Positions 26,878-34,537 of a stretch of DNA of 64,000 bases are shown here, piece after piece. Every line of letters starts with the position of its first letter. Position 1 is the first letter of the stretch. Both the position numbers and the translations under genes were made by a program. This DNA is from Victivallales bacterium (lineage in GTDB: Bacteria; Verrucomicrobiota; Lentisphaeria; Oligosphaerales; Oligosphaeraceae), in contig JAFZIJ010000016.1 in the NCBI GenBank assembly GCA_017554445.1, forward strand, positions 1 through 64,000. Direction: 5' to 3'. The notes beneath the pieces were generated by a model. It was not told the origin of the DNA. It worked only from the letters and a program-made list of their open reading frames with translations, and did no database searches.

Positions 26878-26946
26878 CGACGGCGAGACGCCGTCGTTAC
26901 CAACGGCGAGACGCCGTCGTTACCAACGGCGAGACGCCGTCGTTAC
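26878..26946. repeat. Three tandem 23-bp palindromic units
   Basis: The unit (C)AACGGCGAGACGCCGTCGTTAC occurs three times head to tail (26878, 26901, 26924); only the first differs at its second base. Each contains the self-complementary core ACGGCG-nnn-CGCCGT. The array stops one base before the kdgK stop codon. A related palindrome is duplicated at 56321-56384. Confidence 0.9.
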
Positions 26947-26947
26947 T

Positions 26948-28027
26948 TCAGCGTTTCACACGGGCGTTGCCGCCCCAGATGCTCCAGACCTGCTCTTCGT
27001 CCGCAGGTTGCGCATAATCCGTGAGATGTGTCGTCGCGAGGGCGCCCGTGGCCCAGCCGAACTGGATCCATTTTTCGGGCTCCCAACCTTTCAGCATGGC
27101 GTAGAGGAAGCCGCCGACGAATCCGTCGCCGCCGCCGATACGGTCGAGAACGTGGATTTCGCGCGGTTCGACGACAGACCATTCGCCGCCGATATTCGTG
27201 ATGGCACCCCAACGGTGGCAGTTCGTGTTCACGACTTCACGCAACGTCGTCGCGAATGCGTAGGCGTTCGGATAGGCCGCTTTCACGCGATTGACCATTT
27301 CCTTGAAGTTTTCAATCTTCGCGGAGATGTCTTTTCCGCCTGCTTCGGGGCCTTTGATGCCGAGGCAGAGCTGGAAGTCCTCTTCATTGCCGATGAGCAC
27401 GTCCGCCAGACTGGCGATTTCGGAGAACGTGTCATGAAGCTCCTGTTCGCGGCCTTTCCAGAAGGAGGCGCGGTAGTTGAGATCGAAGGAGATCTTCGTG
27501 CCGTACTTTTTGGCGGTGCGGGCGATTTCAAGACAGAACTTGCTTGTGCTTTCGGAAAGAGCACCGACAAGGCCGGAGAGATGGACGATTTTCACGCCTT
27601 CCTTGCCGAAGATGCGGTCCAAATCGAAATATTTGGCATCGAGAATGCGGCCGACTTCGCCAGCGCGGTCGTTCTGGACGCGTGGGCCGCGTGAACCGAA
27701 GCCTGAATCCGCGAGATTGAACTGATGGCGGTAGCCCCATGGGCCGCCCTGTTCGATTTCGGGGCCTTCGTAATCCATGTGGCGGCTGGCGAGATTATCT
27801 TTGATCATGCGCGCAATCGGGCTGTCTTTCACAAACGCCGTGAGGACTTTGACAGGCATGCCCAGATAGGAAATGATGCTGACGACGTTCGTCTCGGCGG
27901 ACGTGACCTGCAGCTTGAAGGTATCCGCGCAATGGAACGGCTGGCCGTCCGGCGGGGTGAGGCGGATGCCCATGCTGGTCGGGACGAGGGCGGCGTACTT
28001 CGCGTCGGCTTTGAATTCGAGAGCCAT
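26948..28027 (-). CDS. kdgK: PfkB-family sugar kinase, probable 2-keto-3-deoxygluconate kinase
   Basis: A 359-residue cytoplasmic kinase. The PfkB C-terminal signature is DRIGGGDGFVGGFLYAML, with catalytic Asp301; the second signature residue is Arg where Thr is usual, and GAGD reads GGGD. Early segments PTSMGIRLTPPDGQPF and YRHQFNLADSGFGSRG match KDG-kinase-like proteins. Phosphorylating 2-keto-3-deoxygluconate is the step that joins uronate breakdown (lyase products) to KDPG and glycolysis, so it fits the two heparinase-like genes in the window. The substrate is inferred from similarity. It lies 52 bp downstream of metG, with GGAG before the ATG. Confidence 0.8.
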   Translation of the reverse strand: MALEFKADAKYAALVPTSMGIRLTPPDGQPFHCADTFKLQVTSAETNVVSIISYLGMPVKVLTAFVKDSPIARMIKDNLASRHMDYEGPEIEQGGPWGYRHQFNLADSGFGSRGPRVQNDRAGEVGRILDAKYFDLDRIFGKEGVKIVHLSGLVGALSESTSKFCLEIARTAKKYGTKISFDLNYRASFWKGREQELHDTFSEIASLADVLIGNEEDFQLCLGIKGPEAGGKDISAKIENFKEMVNRVKAAYPNAYAFATTLREVVNTNCHRWGAITNIGGEWSVVEPREIHVLDRIGGGDGFVGGFLYAMLKGWEPEKWIQFGWATGALATTHLTDYAQPADEEQVWSIWGGNARVKR

Positions 28028-28079
28028 GGTGTTCTCCTTTTGTTGATATGGTGGAATGACGGAATGGAAATGGAATCAA

Positions 28080-30020
28080 TCAGCCGACGGACGCGCCGGA
28101 GGCGATTTCCCCGTCGGTGGTGACGAGACGGAGCGTCTTGCCTTTTTTGGCGGCGAGCAGCATGCCGTTGGATTCTATGCCGCGCAGGATGGCCGGCTTC
28201 AGATTGGCGATGACGATAATCGTCTTACCGACAAGATCTTCCGGCTTGTAGTATTCTGCGATTCCGGAGACGATCTGCCGTTGTTCGTCTCCAAGTTGGA
28301 TTTTCAGCAGAAGCAACTTGTCCGCGTCTTTCACCTTTTCAGCGGAGACGACGACGGCCGTCTTCAGCTGGACTTTGCCGACTTCATCGATGGTGATGAC
28401 GTTGACAGGTTTCGCCTCGTCTTTCTTACCGCCTTTATCCGTGGCCTTTGCGGCCGCGGCGGCTTCTTCTTCCTCTTTGATCGGTTCGACACGCGGGAAG
28501 AGCGGCGTGAAATCGAGCACAGCGGCACCGTCTTCAAGACCTTTCCATATGCTGAGCTTGTCAATGCTCGGGATGATGTCTTCTTCCTTCAGACCAAGCG
28601 TCTTACGGAGTTCTGCCATCTTGGCGGGCATGACAGGATAGAGCAGACCTGACACGATGCGGAGGCATTCCGCCGTGTGGCGCAGGACTTTGCCAAGACC
28701 TGCGGTGTCGCCGGCCTTCGCGAGCGCCCACGGCTTCATCTTGTCGAAGTAACGGTTGCCTTCGCGGACGGCGTTGTTGATGATGGAGAGGCCACGGTCC
28801 AACTGCATGTTCTGAACGGCAGCGGCCATTTCCTTTACGGCGGTCATCGTGGAATCGACGAGTTCCTTTTCATCGTCGCCAGGCTCGCAATAAACGGGAA
28901 TCTTGCCGTCGGCATTTCGTTTGATCATGGAAATGACGCGGCTGGAGAGGTTTCCGAGATCGTTTGCGAGTTCGGCGTTGTAGCGTTCGACGAACAATTT
29001 TTCCGTGAACGACGCGTCGAGGCCGAGGTTCATGGCGGCCATCAGGAAGTAGCGGAACGGATCGACGCCGTATTTGTCAATCATGTCCATGGGATTGACC
29101 ACGTTATGGAGCGACTTGCTCATCTTCGTGTTGCCGACGAGCCACCAGCCGTGGGCGAAAATCGTCTTCGGCATGGGCAGTCCCATGGCATGGAGCATGG
29201 TGGGCCAGAAGACGGAATGCGTGCGGAGGATGTCCTTTCCGATCAGATGGTAGGAGGCGGGCCACCACGTCTCGAACTTCACGTCGTCAGCAAGATAGCC
29301 GACGGCGGAGATATAGTTGACAAGAGCGTCAAACCAGACGTAAGTGACGTAATCCGTGTCGAATGGCAGTTCAATGCCCCATGACAGACGCGCTTTCGGG
29401 CGGCTGATGCAGAGATCGCCGAGTTTTTCGCTGCGGAGGAAGCCAAGCGTTTCCTGGCGGCGATGTTCGGGCATGATGAAGCCCGGATGCTGTTCGATGT
29501 AGTCGATCAGCCAGTCTTGATACTGGCCCATCTTGAAGAAGTAGCTCTTTTCCTCCAGTTGTTCAACGGGGCGGTGGCAATCCGGGCAGCAGCCGTCCAC
29601 AAGATCCTTTTCCGTGAAATAGCGTTCATCGGGAACGCAATACCAACCTTTATAGGTGGAGGAATAGATCAGATCGCGATCATAGAAATCCTGCAAGATC
29701 TTCTGGACGATGGTTTTGTGACGCTCCTGCGTCGTGCGGATGAAATCGTCGTTCGTGATGCCGAGGCGTTTCCAAAGGTCTTGGAAGCGAACGACATACT
29801 TGTCGCAGTGCTCCAATGGCGTACAGCCGGCCTGCTGGGCGGCCCGCTGGACTTTCTGCCCATGTTCGTCCGTTCCCGTCAGGAAGAAGGTCTTCTCGCC
29901 GAGCAGGCGGTGGTATTGTGCGAGCACGTCGGCCAGAATGGTCGTGTAGGCATGGCCGATGTGGGGGATGTCGTTTACATAATAAATAGGTGTGGTGATG
30001 TAGAAGTTGTTTTCGTTCAT
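28080..30020 (-). CDS. metG: Methionyl-tRNA synthetase
   Basis: A 646-residue class I synthetase. The start is placed at 30020 (MNENNFYITTP), preceded by AGGA, rather than at the upstream in-frame ATG at 30095. The HIGH motif is at 20-23 and KMSKS at 299-303. The four-cysteine zinc knuckle region includes a CCPDCHRP segment. An anticodon-binding helical domain follows, then an Ala/Lys-rich linker (about 510-535) and a C-terminal EMAP/Trbp111-like tRNA-binding OB domain (VGKVQLKTAVVVSAEKV, ESNGMLLAA). It charges initiator and elongator tRNA-Met in the cytoplasm. Confidence 0.97.
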   Translation of the reverse strand: MNENNFYITTPIYYVNDIPHIGHAYTTILADVLAQYHRLLGEKTFFLTGTDEHGQKVQRAAQQAGCTPLEHCDKYVVRFQDLWKRLGITNDDFIRTTQERHKTIVQKILQDFYDRDLIYSSTYKGWYCVPDERYFTEKDLVDGCCPDCHRPVEQLEEKSYFFKMGQYQDWLIDYIEQHPGFIMPEHRRQETLGFLRSEKLGDLCISRPKARLSWGIELPFDTDYVTYVWFDALVNYISAVGYLADDVKFETWWPASYHLIGKDILRTHSVFWPTMLHAMGLPMPKTIFAHGWWLVGNTKMSKSLHNVVNPMDMIDKYGVDPFRYFLMAAMNLGLDASFTEKLFVERYNAELANDLGNLSSRVISMIKRNADGKIPVYCEPGDDEKELVDSTMTAVKEMAAAVQNMQLDRGLSIINNAVREGNRYFDKMKPWALAKAGDTAGLGKVLRHTAECLRIVSGLLYPVMPAKMAELRKTLGLKEEDIIPSIDKLSIWKGLEDGAAVLDFTPLFPRVEPIKEEEEAAAAAKATDKGGKKDEAKPVNVITIDEVGKVQLKTAVVVSAEKVKDADKLLLLKIQLGDEQRQIVSGIAEYYKPEDLVGKTIIVIANLKPAILRGIESNGMLLAAKKGKTLRLVTTDGEIASGASVG

Positions 30021-30157
30021 AATGGTTCCTATATGATGTTTGGTTGTGGTGATTGCATGGCGCGTCATGCGCATATATGAAAGCCGCCGGACCATGGATG
30101 AACAGGTCTGTTCAAATGGGCCGACGGCTCGTTTTCCGATACGTGGTTGTTTTCTGC

Positions 30158-31597
30158 TTATTCGACAATCTGCTTGCCGACTTCACGGTCTCCGAAGAGG
30201 AAGACGGCGATGACCATCAGCAAAACGACGAACAGCGCGACATAGACGAATCCGTAAGCGACGTATGACCATGGAACGGCTTTCTTGATGGCCATGGCGT
30301 CCGCCATCCAGAAGAGCTGCCAGTTCGGAACGAGCGCGTAGGCGAAACTCGCCATATAGCTCCCGCCGCCGGGAATCGGCGACAGGTAGGTCCCTCCGAC
30401 TGGTGTCTGCGGTGGATTTTCCGAACGGCGGAATACATAGGCGTCGTATGAATCGTCAATATCACGCGACTCCTTGTTGATGCTTTCCGTCTCATTGGCG
30501 ATTTTAATGACCGTCCAGTGCTTGGTTTCGTTTTCGGCGTCGTACTGCGCCATGTAGAGGATGCGACCTTCGATTTCGTTGGGATCGGACGCCCATCCTT
30601 GGCCGTTTTTCCAAGTGGCTTTCGGATTGGTGCCTAGCTGCGGCAAATCCTTTGGATCTTCCTTTTCAAGGATGGAGGAAGATTTGTCTTCTGATGACCA
30701 GACGGTGAAGGGGAACGTGTCGTCCACGGGAACGGGGCGTTCCCATTTGCCGATGTCCGAACGTTCGGTCGGTGCGAAGCGATAAGTGGTCATCCACAGC
30801 GGGTGAGTGCCTTTGGGTACAGTGTCGCTCCACGGCTCGCGGGCCTTGCGACCGAGCATGTAGTCCGACATAAGACCGAGGATGAAAATGACTAGGCAGA
30901 GCAGAATGTTGGAGACGAGCCCGAAGCGTGTCGAAAGGGCCGTCGCCAACGCGCCCATGGCCAGCAGTGAGAAGAGGATGAGCACGAGCGCGGGGAGGAT
31001 GTACCATGAAAGGCCTGTCACGACTTCAGCGTCCTGATAGGGCTTGAACTGGCCGACAAGCGCGAGAAGCGGGAGCAGAACGACGAGGCAGAGGACGACG
31101 CCCATGCCGAACGACGCCTGGTTGACGTAGTTGAAGGCACCCGCGATTGCGAACGCCAGCAGAATCGCCCCGAAGTACAGGCTCATGATCGTCGTGTCGA
31201 AACGGAACTGGTCTTCCGCAACACGCAGGGTGATGATGGTCGCCGTCGCCGTAAGGAACCAGAAGACCGTCACGGCGAAGAGAATTCCGAGGATCTTGGC
31301 GATGATGAAGACAGGCCGCTGAACTGGCTTGGACAGCAGCAAAAGCGCCGTCCCGTTGTCGATTTCACGTGACACCGCATAGCTGGCGATCAGCACGGCG
31401 ACGCTCCAGCCGAGAACCATCATGGTCGTCATGGAACTGTCTATGACGAGTTTTTCCTGTGCGCGGAAGACGAACATGCTGCAGACCGGGAAGAGGCCGA
31501 TCATGCAGAGTGCGCTGATGAGCACGAGTAGATAGATGGGTTCGCGAAGCGCTTCACGGAACGTGTTTTTGGATATTTGGTACAGGCAGGTGAACAT
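30158..31597 (-). CDS. ABC-2 type transporter permease
   Basis: A 479-residue membrane protein. Hydrophobic segments are seen near residues 20-45, 60-80, 105-130, 140-165, 175-200 and 215-250, with a final pair at the C-terminus around 440-470. Between them, residues 275-435 form a soluble domain with no recognised motif. The opening SKNTFREALREPIYLLVLIS and the SREIDNGTALLLLSKPVQR segment are typical of ABC-2 permeases. No ATPase gene adjoins it. A small exported protein gene lies 59 bp upstream on the same strand and may be a partner. Confidence 0.83.
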   Translation of the reverse strand: MFTCLYQISKNTFREALREPIYLLVLISALCMIGLFPVCSMFVFRAQEKLVIDSSMTTMMVLGWSVAVLIASYAVSREIDNGTALLLLSKPVQRPVFIIAKILGILFAVTVFWFLTATATIITLRVAEDQFRFDTTIMSLYFGAILLAFAIAGAFNYVNQASFGMGVVLCLVVLLPLLALVGQFKPYQDAEVVTGLSWYILPALVLILFSLLAMGALATALSTRFGLVSNILLCLVIFILGLMSDYMLGRKAREPWSDTVPKGTHPLWMTTYRFAPTERSDIGKWERPVPVDDTFPFTVWSSEDKSSSILEKEDPKDLPQLGTNPKATWKNGQGWASDPNEIEGRILYMAQYDAENETKHWTVIKIANETESINKESRDIDDSYDAYVFRRSENPPQTPVGGTYLSPIPGGGSYMASFAYALVPNWQLFWMADAMAIKKAVPWSYVAYGFVYVALFVVLLMVIAVFLFGDREVGKQIVE

Positions 31598-31656
31598 GGT
31601 TTCAGATTCGTGTTTCCTGTGTCAAAAAGACAATGATGTGTCAGAATGGCGTGTTG

Positions 31657-32181
31657 TCAGTTCTGTTTGACGGAGTTGCTGGATTCTTTCATGCGGTCAT
31701 GGTAATCGATATAGAGGCGGGTGAGTTTCGGCTGCTTGAGCAGGTCGCCGAGAGACTGCGCATTCTTTTCCCAGTCTTTGCTGTTGAGGATGAAAACAGA
31801 ATATTTCTCCTGCGCGAGATCGATGAAAGACTGCGGGACGAAATCCGTGTCGCCAAGGAAGACGATGCGGCGGGGGTTGATGAAATCGACTAATTCCATG
31901 AATTTCTCCTTCGGTTCAGCAACGGCCTTGGCACCGGGAGGCATGAAGAACAACTGGTAGTTTTCAAAGCCGTCAGGTGAGAGCAGGAGGATTGGCTGTT
32001 TGGTGCGATGCTGCGCGAGCTCGACGAGCAGGCGGGAGTCCAGATAATTGCCGGTAATCATCAGCGTGTGGGCGCGTGTGCGGCCTTCACGTTTGAAGGG
32101 ATTCATGCTCAAGGCATCTGCGGGCTTGGACATAAGCAGGCAGAAGATAGCGGTTAGCAAAACCAATCCAGTTTTCTTCAT
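31657..32181 (-). CDS. Small exported protein of unknown function
   Basis: A 174-residue protein. The start is set at 32181 because AAGGAG lies about 9 bp upstream and the product then begins MKKTGLVLLTAIFCLL, a clean signal peptide ending at KPADA|LSM. The mature part reads like one small alpha/beta domain (TLMITGNYLDSRLLVELAQ, RIVFLGDTDFVPQSFIDLA). I do not recognise the family. It probably shares a transcript with the permease downstream. Confidence 0.7.
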   Translation of the reverse strand: MKKTGLVLLTAIFCLLMSKPADALSMNPFKREGRTRAHTLMITGNYLDSRLLVELAQHRTKQPILLLSPDGFENYQLFFMPPGAKAVAEPKEKFMELVDFINPRRIVFLGDTDFVPQSFIDLAQEKYSVFILNSKDWEKNAQSLGDLLKQPKLTRLYIDYHDRMKESSNSVKQN

Positions 32182-32247
32182 TTGGGGGAGCTCCTTGTTT
32201 GTTTTGATATTATTTTTTTGATTGTGATTCAATTTATCCTTGTAAAC

Positions 32248-32280
32248 ATTATACTATGTTCAATAAACGGAAACTGTCAA
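32248..32280 (-). promoter_or_regulatory. Candidate sigma-70-like promoter for the 32181 gene
   Basis: On the minus strand a TTGACA (32280-32275) is followed by TATAAT (32253-32248), both perfect hexamers. The spacer is 21 bp, longer than usual; TAGTAT three bases earlier gives an 18-bp spacer. No transcription data are available. Confidence 0.4.
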
Positions 32281-32427
32281 AGTTTTTTCAGTAAAAAAAC
32301 ACATTTTTCTTCCAAAAACAAGAATTATTTATGAACTTTCACTAAAAAATGCATGTCGTGATTCGCATTTTTAAGATTCATGATATATTGTTCATAAGCT
32401 TGCCATTTCATTCGTACATGAGAGGGA

Positions 32428-32461
32428 CATGATTTTTCATGAACCTTTATGAAAGATCATG
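32428..32461. promoter_or_regulatory. 13-bp inverted repeat upstream of formyltransferase
   Basis: CATGATTTTTCAT (32428-32440) and ATGAAAGATCATG (32449-32461) are inverted copies with one mismatch and an 8-base loop, 60 bp before the start codon. It could be an operator or a leader hairpin. There is no T-run, so a terminator is unlikely. Confidence 0.5.
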
Positions 32462-32520
32462 GCTGACTAAGAGAACAAACGGATAAAAACATTCGATACA
32501 CGAAAAGGAGAATACACGCA

Positions 32521-33420
32521 ATGGAATCCATCAAGCCGCTTTTGCCGTCAAACGGACATGCGCTCCCCCGGACCGCTATTTTTCTAAGCGGTTCGGGCAG
32601 CAACGCGGAGCATCTTCTGCTGACGCTGGCCGGCATGCAGACGCCGCCGCTGCAGATGATGGCCCTTGTGACGGATGCCCCGGAAAACAGTCGCGCCAAA
32701 GAACTTGGAAAGAAGTTTGATGTGCCAGTCATCGCGTCGGACATCCGTAAATTCTACAGCGATCATGGCGAGACGCGTGTCTCGCTGGCGACGCCGCAGG
32801 GCCAGGAGCTGCGGAAGCTCTGGACGGACGGTCTGCGCAAGAAGCTGAAGAAATTGGAACTGGACTTCGCGGTATTCGCGGGCTTCGTGCCGCTGACGAA
32901 TCTGACGAACGACTTCCCATGTCTGAACGTCCATCCAGGCGATTTGACTTACACGGTGGCTGGCCAGCGGGTGCTCGTCGGCCTGCATACGCTGCCGATC
33001 GAACGCGCGATTCTGGCGGGACTGACCTCCTTGCGCAGCAGCGTCATCATCGCGCAGACCTACACGGGAAAAGGCAGTGACATGGACAACGGTCCAGTCT
33101 TGGGCATTTCCGGTGAAGTTCCGATTGATTTCAAAGGTTTTACGGTTGCGCAACTGCTTGAAAACCAGCGCCATCGGCCGATGGTTCGCCCAAAGGGCGG
33201 TTTCGGTGACGATCTGGAGGCTGTCGCCAAGGCGAATCAGAGCAATCTGAAGGAAAAGGGCGACTGGGTCGTCCTGCCGAAAGTCGTGTTGGACTATGCG
33301 GAAGGCCGTTTCGGCATGGATGAAAACGGGACGATCTGCTACCGTATCGGTGAAACGTGGAAGAAAGTGGAAACCGTCATCTACAACGCCAACGGGCAGA
33401 AAGAACCAGTTTTCATCTGA
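32521..33420 (+). CDS. Formyltransferase-family protein, PurN-like but longer
   Basis: A 299-residue cytoplasmic protein, about 100 residues longer than PurN. The glycinamide-ribotide-transformylase elements are present: SGSGSN (23-28), the catalytic Asn136 and His138 in LNVHPGDL, and Asp187/Asp189 in GSDMDNGPVL. The folate-binding HPS of PurN reads HPG. The last 90 residues have no counterpart in PurN. Another formyl acceptor is possible, and a purine role is not proven. AAGGAG lies 10 bp before the ATG. No purine genes are adjacent. Confidence 0.78.
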   Translation: MESIKPLLPSNGHALPRTAIFLSGSGSNAEHLLLTLAGMQTPPLQMMALVTDAPENSRAKELGKKFDVPVIASDIRKFYSDHGETRVSLATPQGQELRKLWTDGLRKKLKKLELDFAVFAGFVPLTNLTNDFPCLNVHPGDLTYTVAGQRVLVGLHTLPIERAILAGLTSLRSSVIIAQTYTGKGSDMDNGPVLGISGEVPIDFKGFTVAQLLENQRHRPMVRPKGGFGDDLEAVAKANQSNLKEKGDWVVLPKVVLDYAEGRFGMDENGTICYRIGETWKKVETVIYNANGQKEPVFI

Positions 33421-33427
33421 GCAGGCT

Positions 33428-33590
33428 CAGCTTAAAGCTTAAAGCTTAAAGCTCAAAGCTTAAAGCAAATACAGATTTGGTAGCTGAAAGCTTAAAGCCG
33501 AAAGCTTAAAGCAAATACAGATTTGGTAGCTGAAAGCTTAAAGCCGAAAGCTTAAAGCAAATACAGATTTGAAAGCTTAAAGCAAATACA
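33428..33590. repeat. GCTTAAA heptamers inside a 46-bp tandem repeat
   Basis: GCTTAAA/GCTGAAA/GCCGAAA words stand at 7-bp spacing. The block from TAGCTGAAAG to GATTTGG repeats as a 46-bp unit at 33481-33526 and 33527-33572, with partial units on both sides. Two levels of repetition are thus nested after the formyltransferase stop codon. Confidence 0.88.
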
Positions 33591-33614
33591 GTATTTTATG
33601 ATAGCGGTCTTTTG

Positions 33615-33649
33615 CTAGGCTTCTGGAATTCCAGAAGCCTAGTTTTTTT
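33615..33649 (+). terminator. Rho-independent terminator
   Basis: CTAGGCTTCTGG (33615-33626), AATT loop, CCAGAAGCCTAG (33631-33642) and seven T (33643-33649). It is perfect and serves the plus-strand formyltransferase; the T-run overlaps the last codon of rsmI on the other strand. Confidence 0.92.
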
Positions 33650-34370
33650 ATGCTTCTGGAGAATCGCAATCTTCTTCTTCCTCTAGCGGTTTATTGCGTC
33701 CGTTGCCTTCAATGACAATGACGGCTTCGCCCTTAACTTTTTTGTCTTTGTAGTCCGCCGCCAATTGCGAAAGCGGACCGCGTTGGACACGTTCAAACTG
33801 TTTCGTCAATTCCAGACAGACGGCGGCTGCGCGGTCGCCATACACTTCAAAAGCTTCCTGCAGCAGTTTGCCAATGCGGAACGGTGATTCATAGAAGACA
33901 AGCGTATGGCGGGAATCTTTTTCCTCTTCGAGAAAACGACGGCGGTTGCCCGGCTTGCGTGGTGCAAAGCCTTTGAACGTAAAGCTTGAGGCGGGCAGTC
34001 CGGAGGCCATCAACGCCAAAATGGCGGCGTTGGGGCCCGGAATCGGTATGACATCATGACCCGCTTCGATGGCGGCGCGAACGGCGGGAAAACCCGGATC
34101 GCTGATGACAGGGCAGCCTGCGTCGCTGCAGATGCCCACCGTCTTGCCGTCGTTGAGATATCCGACGACCCGCGCGGCGTTGCCGCGCTCGTTGTGATCG
34201 TGGTTGGAAAGAACGACGGGTGGACGCGGTATGTTCAACAGCGACAACAAGTTGCCTGTATGGCGCGTGTCTTCGCAGAAGAGCACGTCCAGACTCTTGA
34301 TGGTCTCGATGGCGCGCGGCGTCATGTCGCCCAAATTGCCGATGGGAGTTGCGATGAGATAGAGTTTCAT
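33648..34370 (-). CDS. rsmI: 16S rRNA (cytidine(1402)-2'-O)-methyltransferase
   Basis: A 240-residue tetrapyrrole-methylase-fold enzyme that methylates the ribose of C1402 in 16S rRNA using SAM. The hallmark segments are in order: YLIATPIGNLGDMTPRA, CEDTRHTGNLL, CSDAGCPVISDPG, PIPGPNAAILALMASGLP and FYESPFRI. The start is set at 34370 (MKLYLIATP) because the nine codons before it, MAPMAPLTA, arise from a repeat in the intergenic DNA. It is slightly shorter than many homologues because the C-terminal helical extension is short. Confidence 0.95.
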   Translation of the reverse strand: MKLYLIATPIGNLGDMTPRAIETIKSLDVLFCEDTRHTGNLLSLLNIPRPPVVLSNHDHNERGNAARVVGYLNDGKTVGICSDAGCPVISDPGFPAVRAAIEAGHDVIPIPGPNAAILALMASGLPASSFTFKGFAPRKPGNRRRFLEEEKDSRHTLVFYESPFRIGKLLQEAFEVYGDRAAAVCLELTKQFERVQRGPLSQLAADYKDKKVKGEAVIVIEGNGRNKPLEEEEDCDSPEA

Positions 34371-34537
34371 AGCCGTCAATGGCGCCATTGGCGCCACTGA
34401 CGGCGCTTATGGCTAATGGCCTATGGCTTATGGTGGAAAAGGACGAAAGGGACAAAAGGGACGAAAACGACAACGATTGGCACCCTTTGCATTTCGCTTT
34501 AAGCTTTAAGCTTTAAGCTTTAGGCTTTTAGCTGATA
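34371..34537. repeat. Composite of three short-period word arrays
   Basis: In plus-strand order: GTCAATGGCGCCATTGGCGC palindromic material with a CTGACGGCG repeat; GCTTATG/GCTAATG words at 7 bp (34406-34433); GACGAAAGG/GACAAAAGG/GACGAAAAC words at 9 bp (34441-34473); and GCTTTAA words at 7 bp (34498-34530). The same families co-occur at 622-702 and 57303-57443. Confidence 0.82.

Larger units (their letters stand above)
32182..32520. other. 339-bp AT-rich divergent intergenic region
   Basis: No gene is seen. It separates the minus-strand exported-protein/permease run from the plus-strand formyltransferase. It holds a minus-strand promoter candidate (32248-32280) and a 13-bp inverted repeat (32428-32461). 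The ribosome site AAGGAG of the formyltransferase lies at its right end. Confidence 0.7.

Noticed and set aside
30021-30157. T-box or other leader in front of metG
   Set aside because: An imperfect hairpin (AAAGCCGCCGG with CCGACGGCT) is present, but no T-box consensus or antiterminator, and no T-run. It is perhaps a weak terminator of the permease gene.
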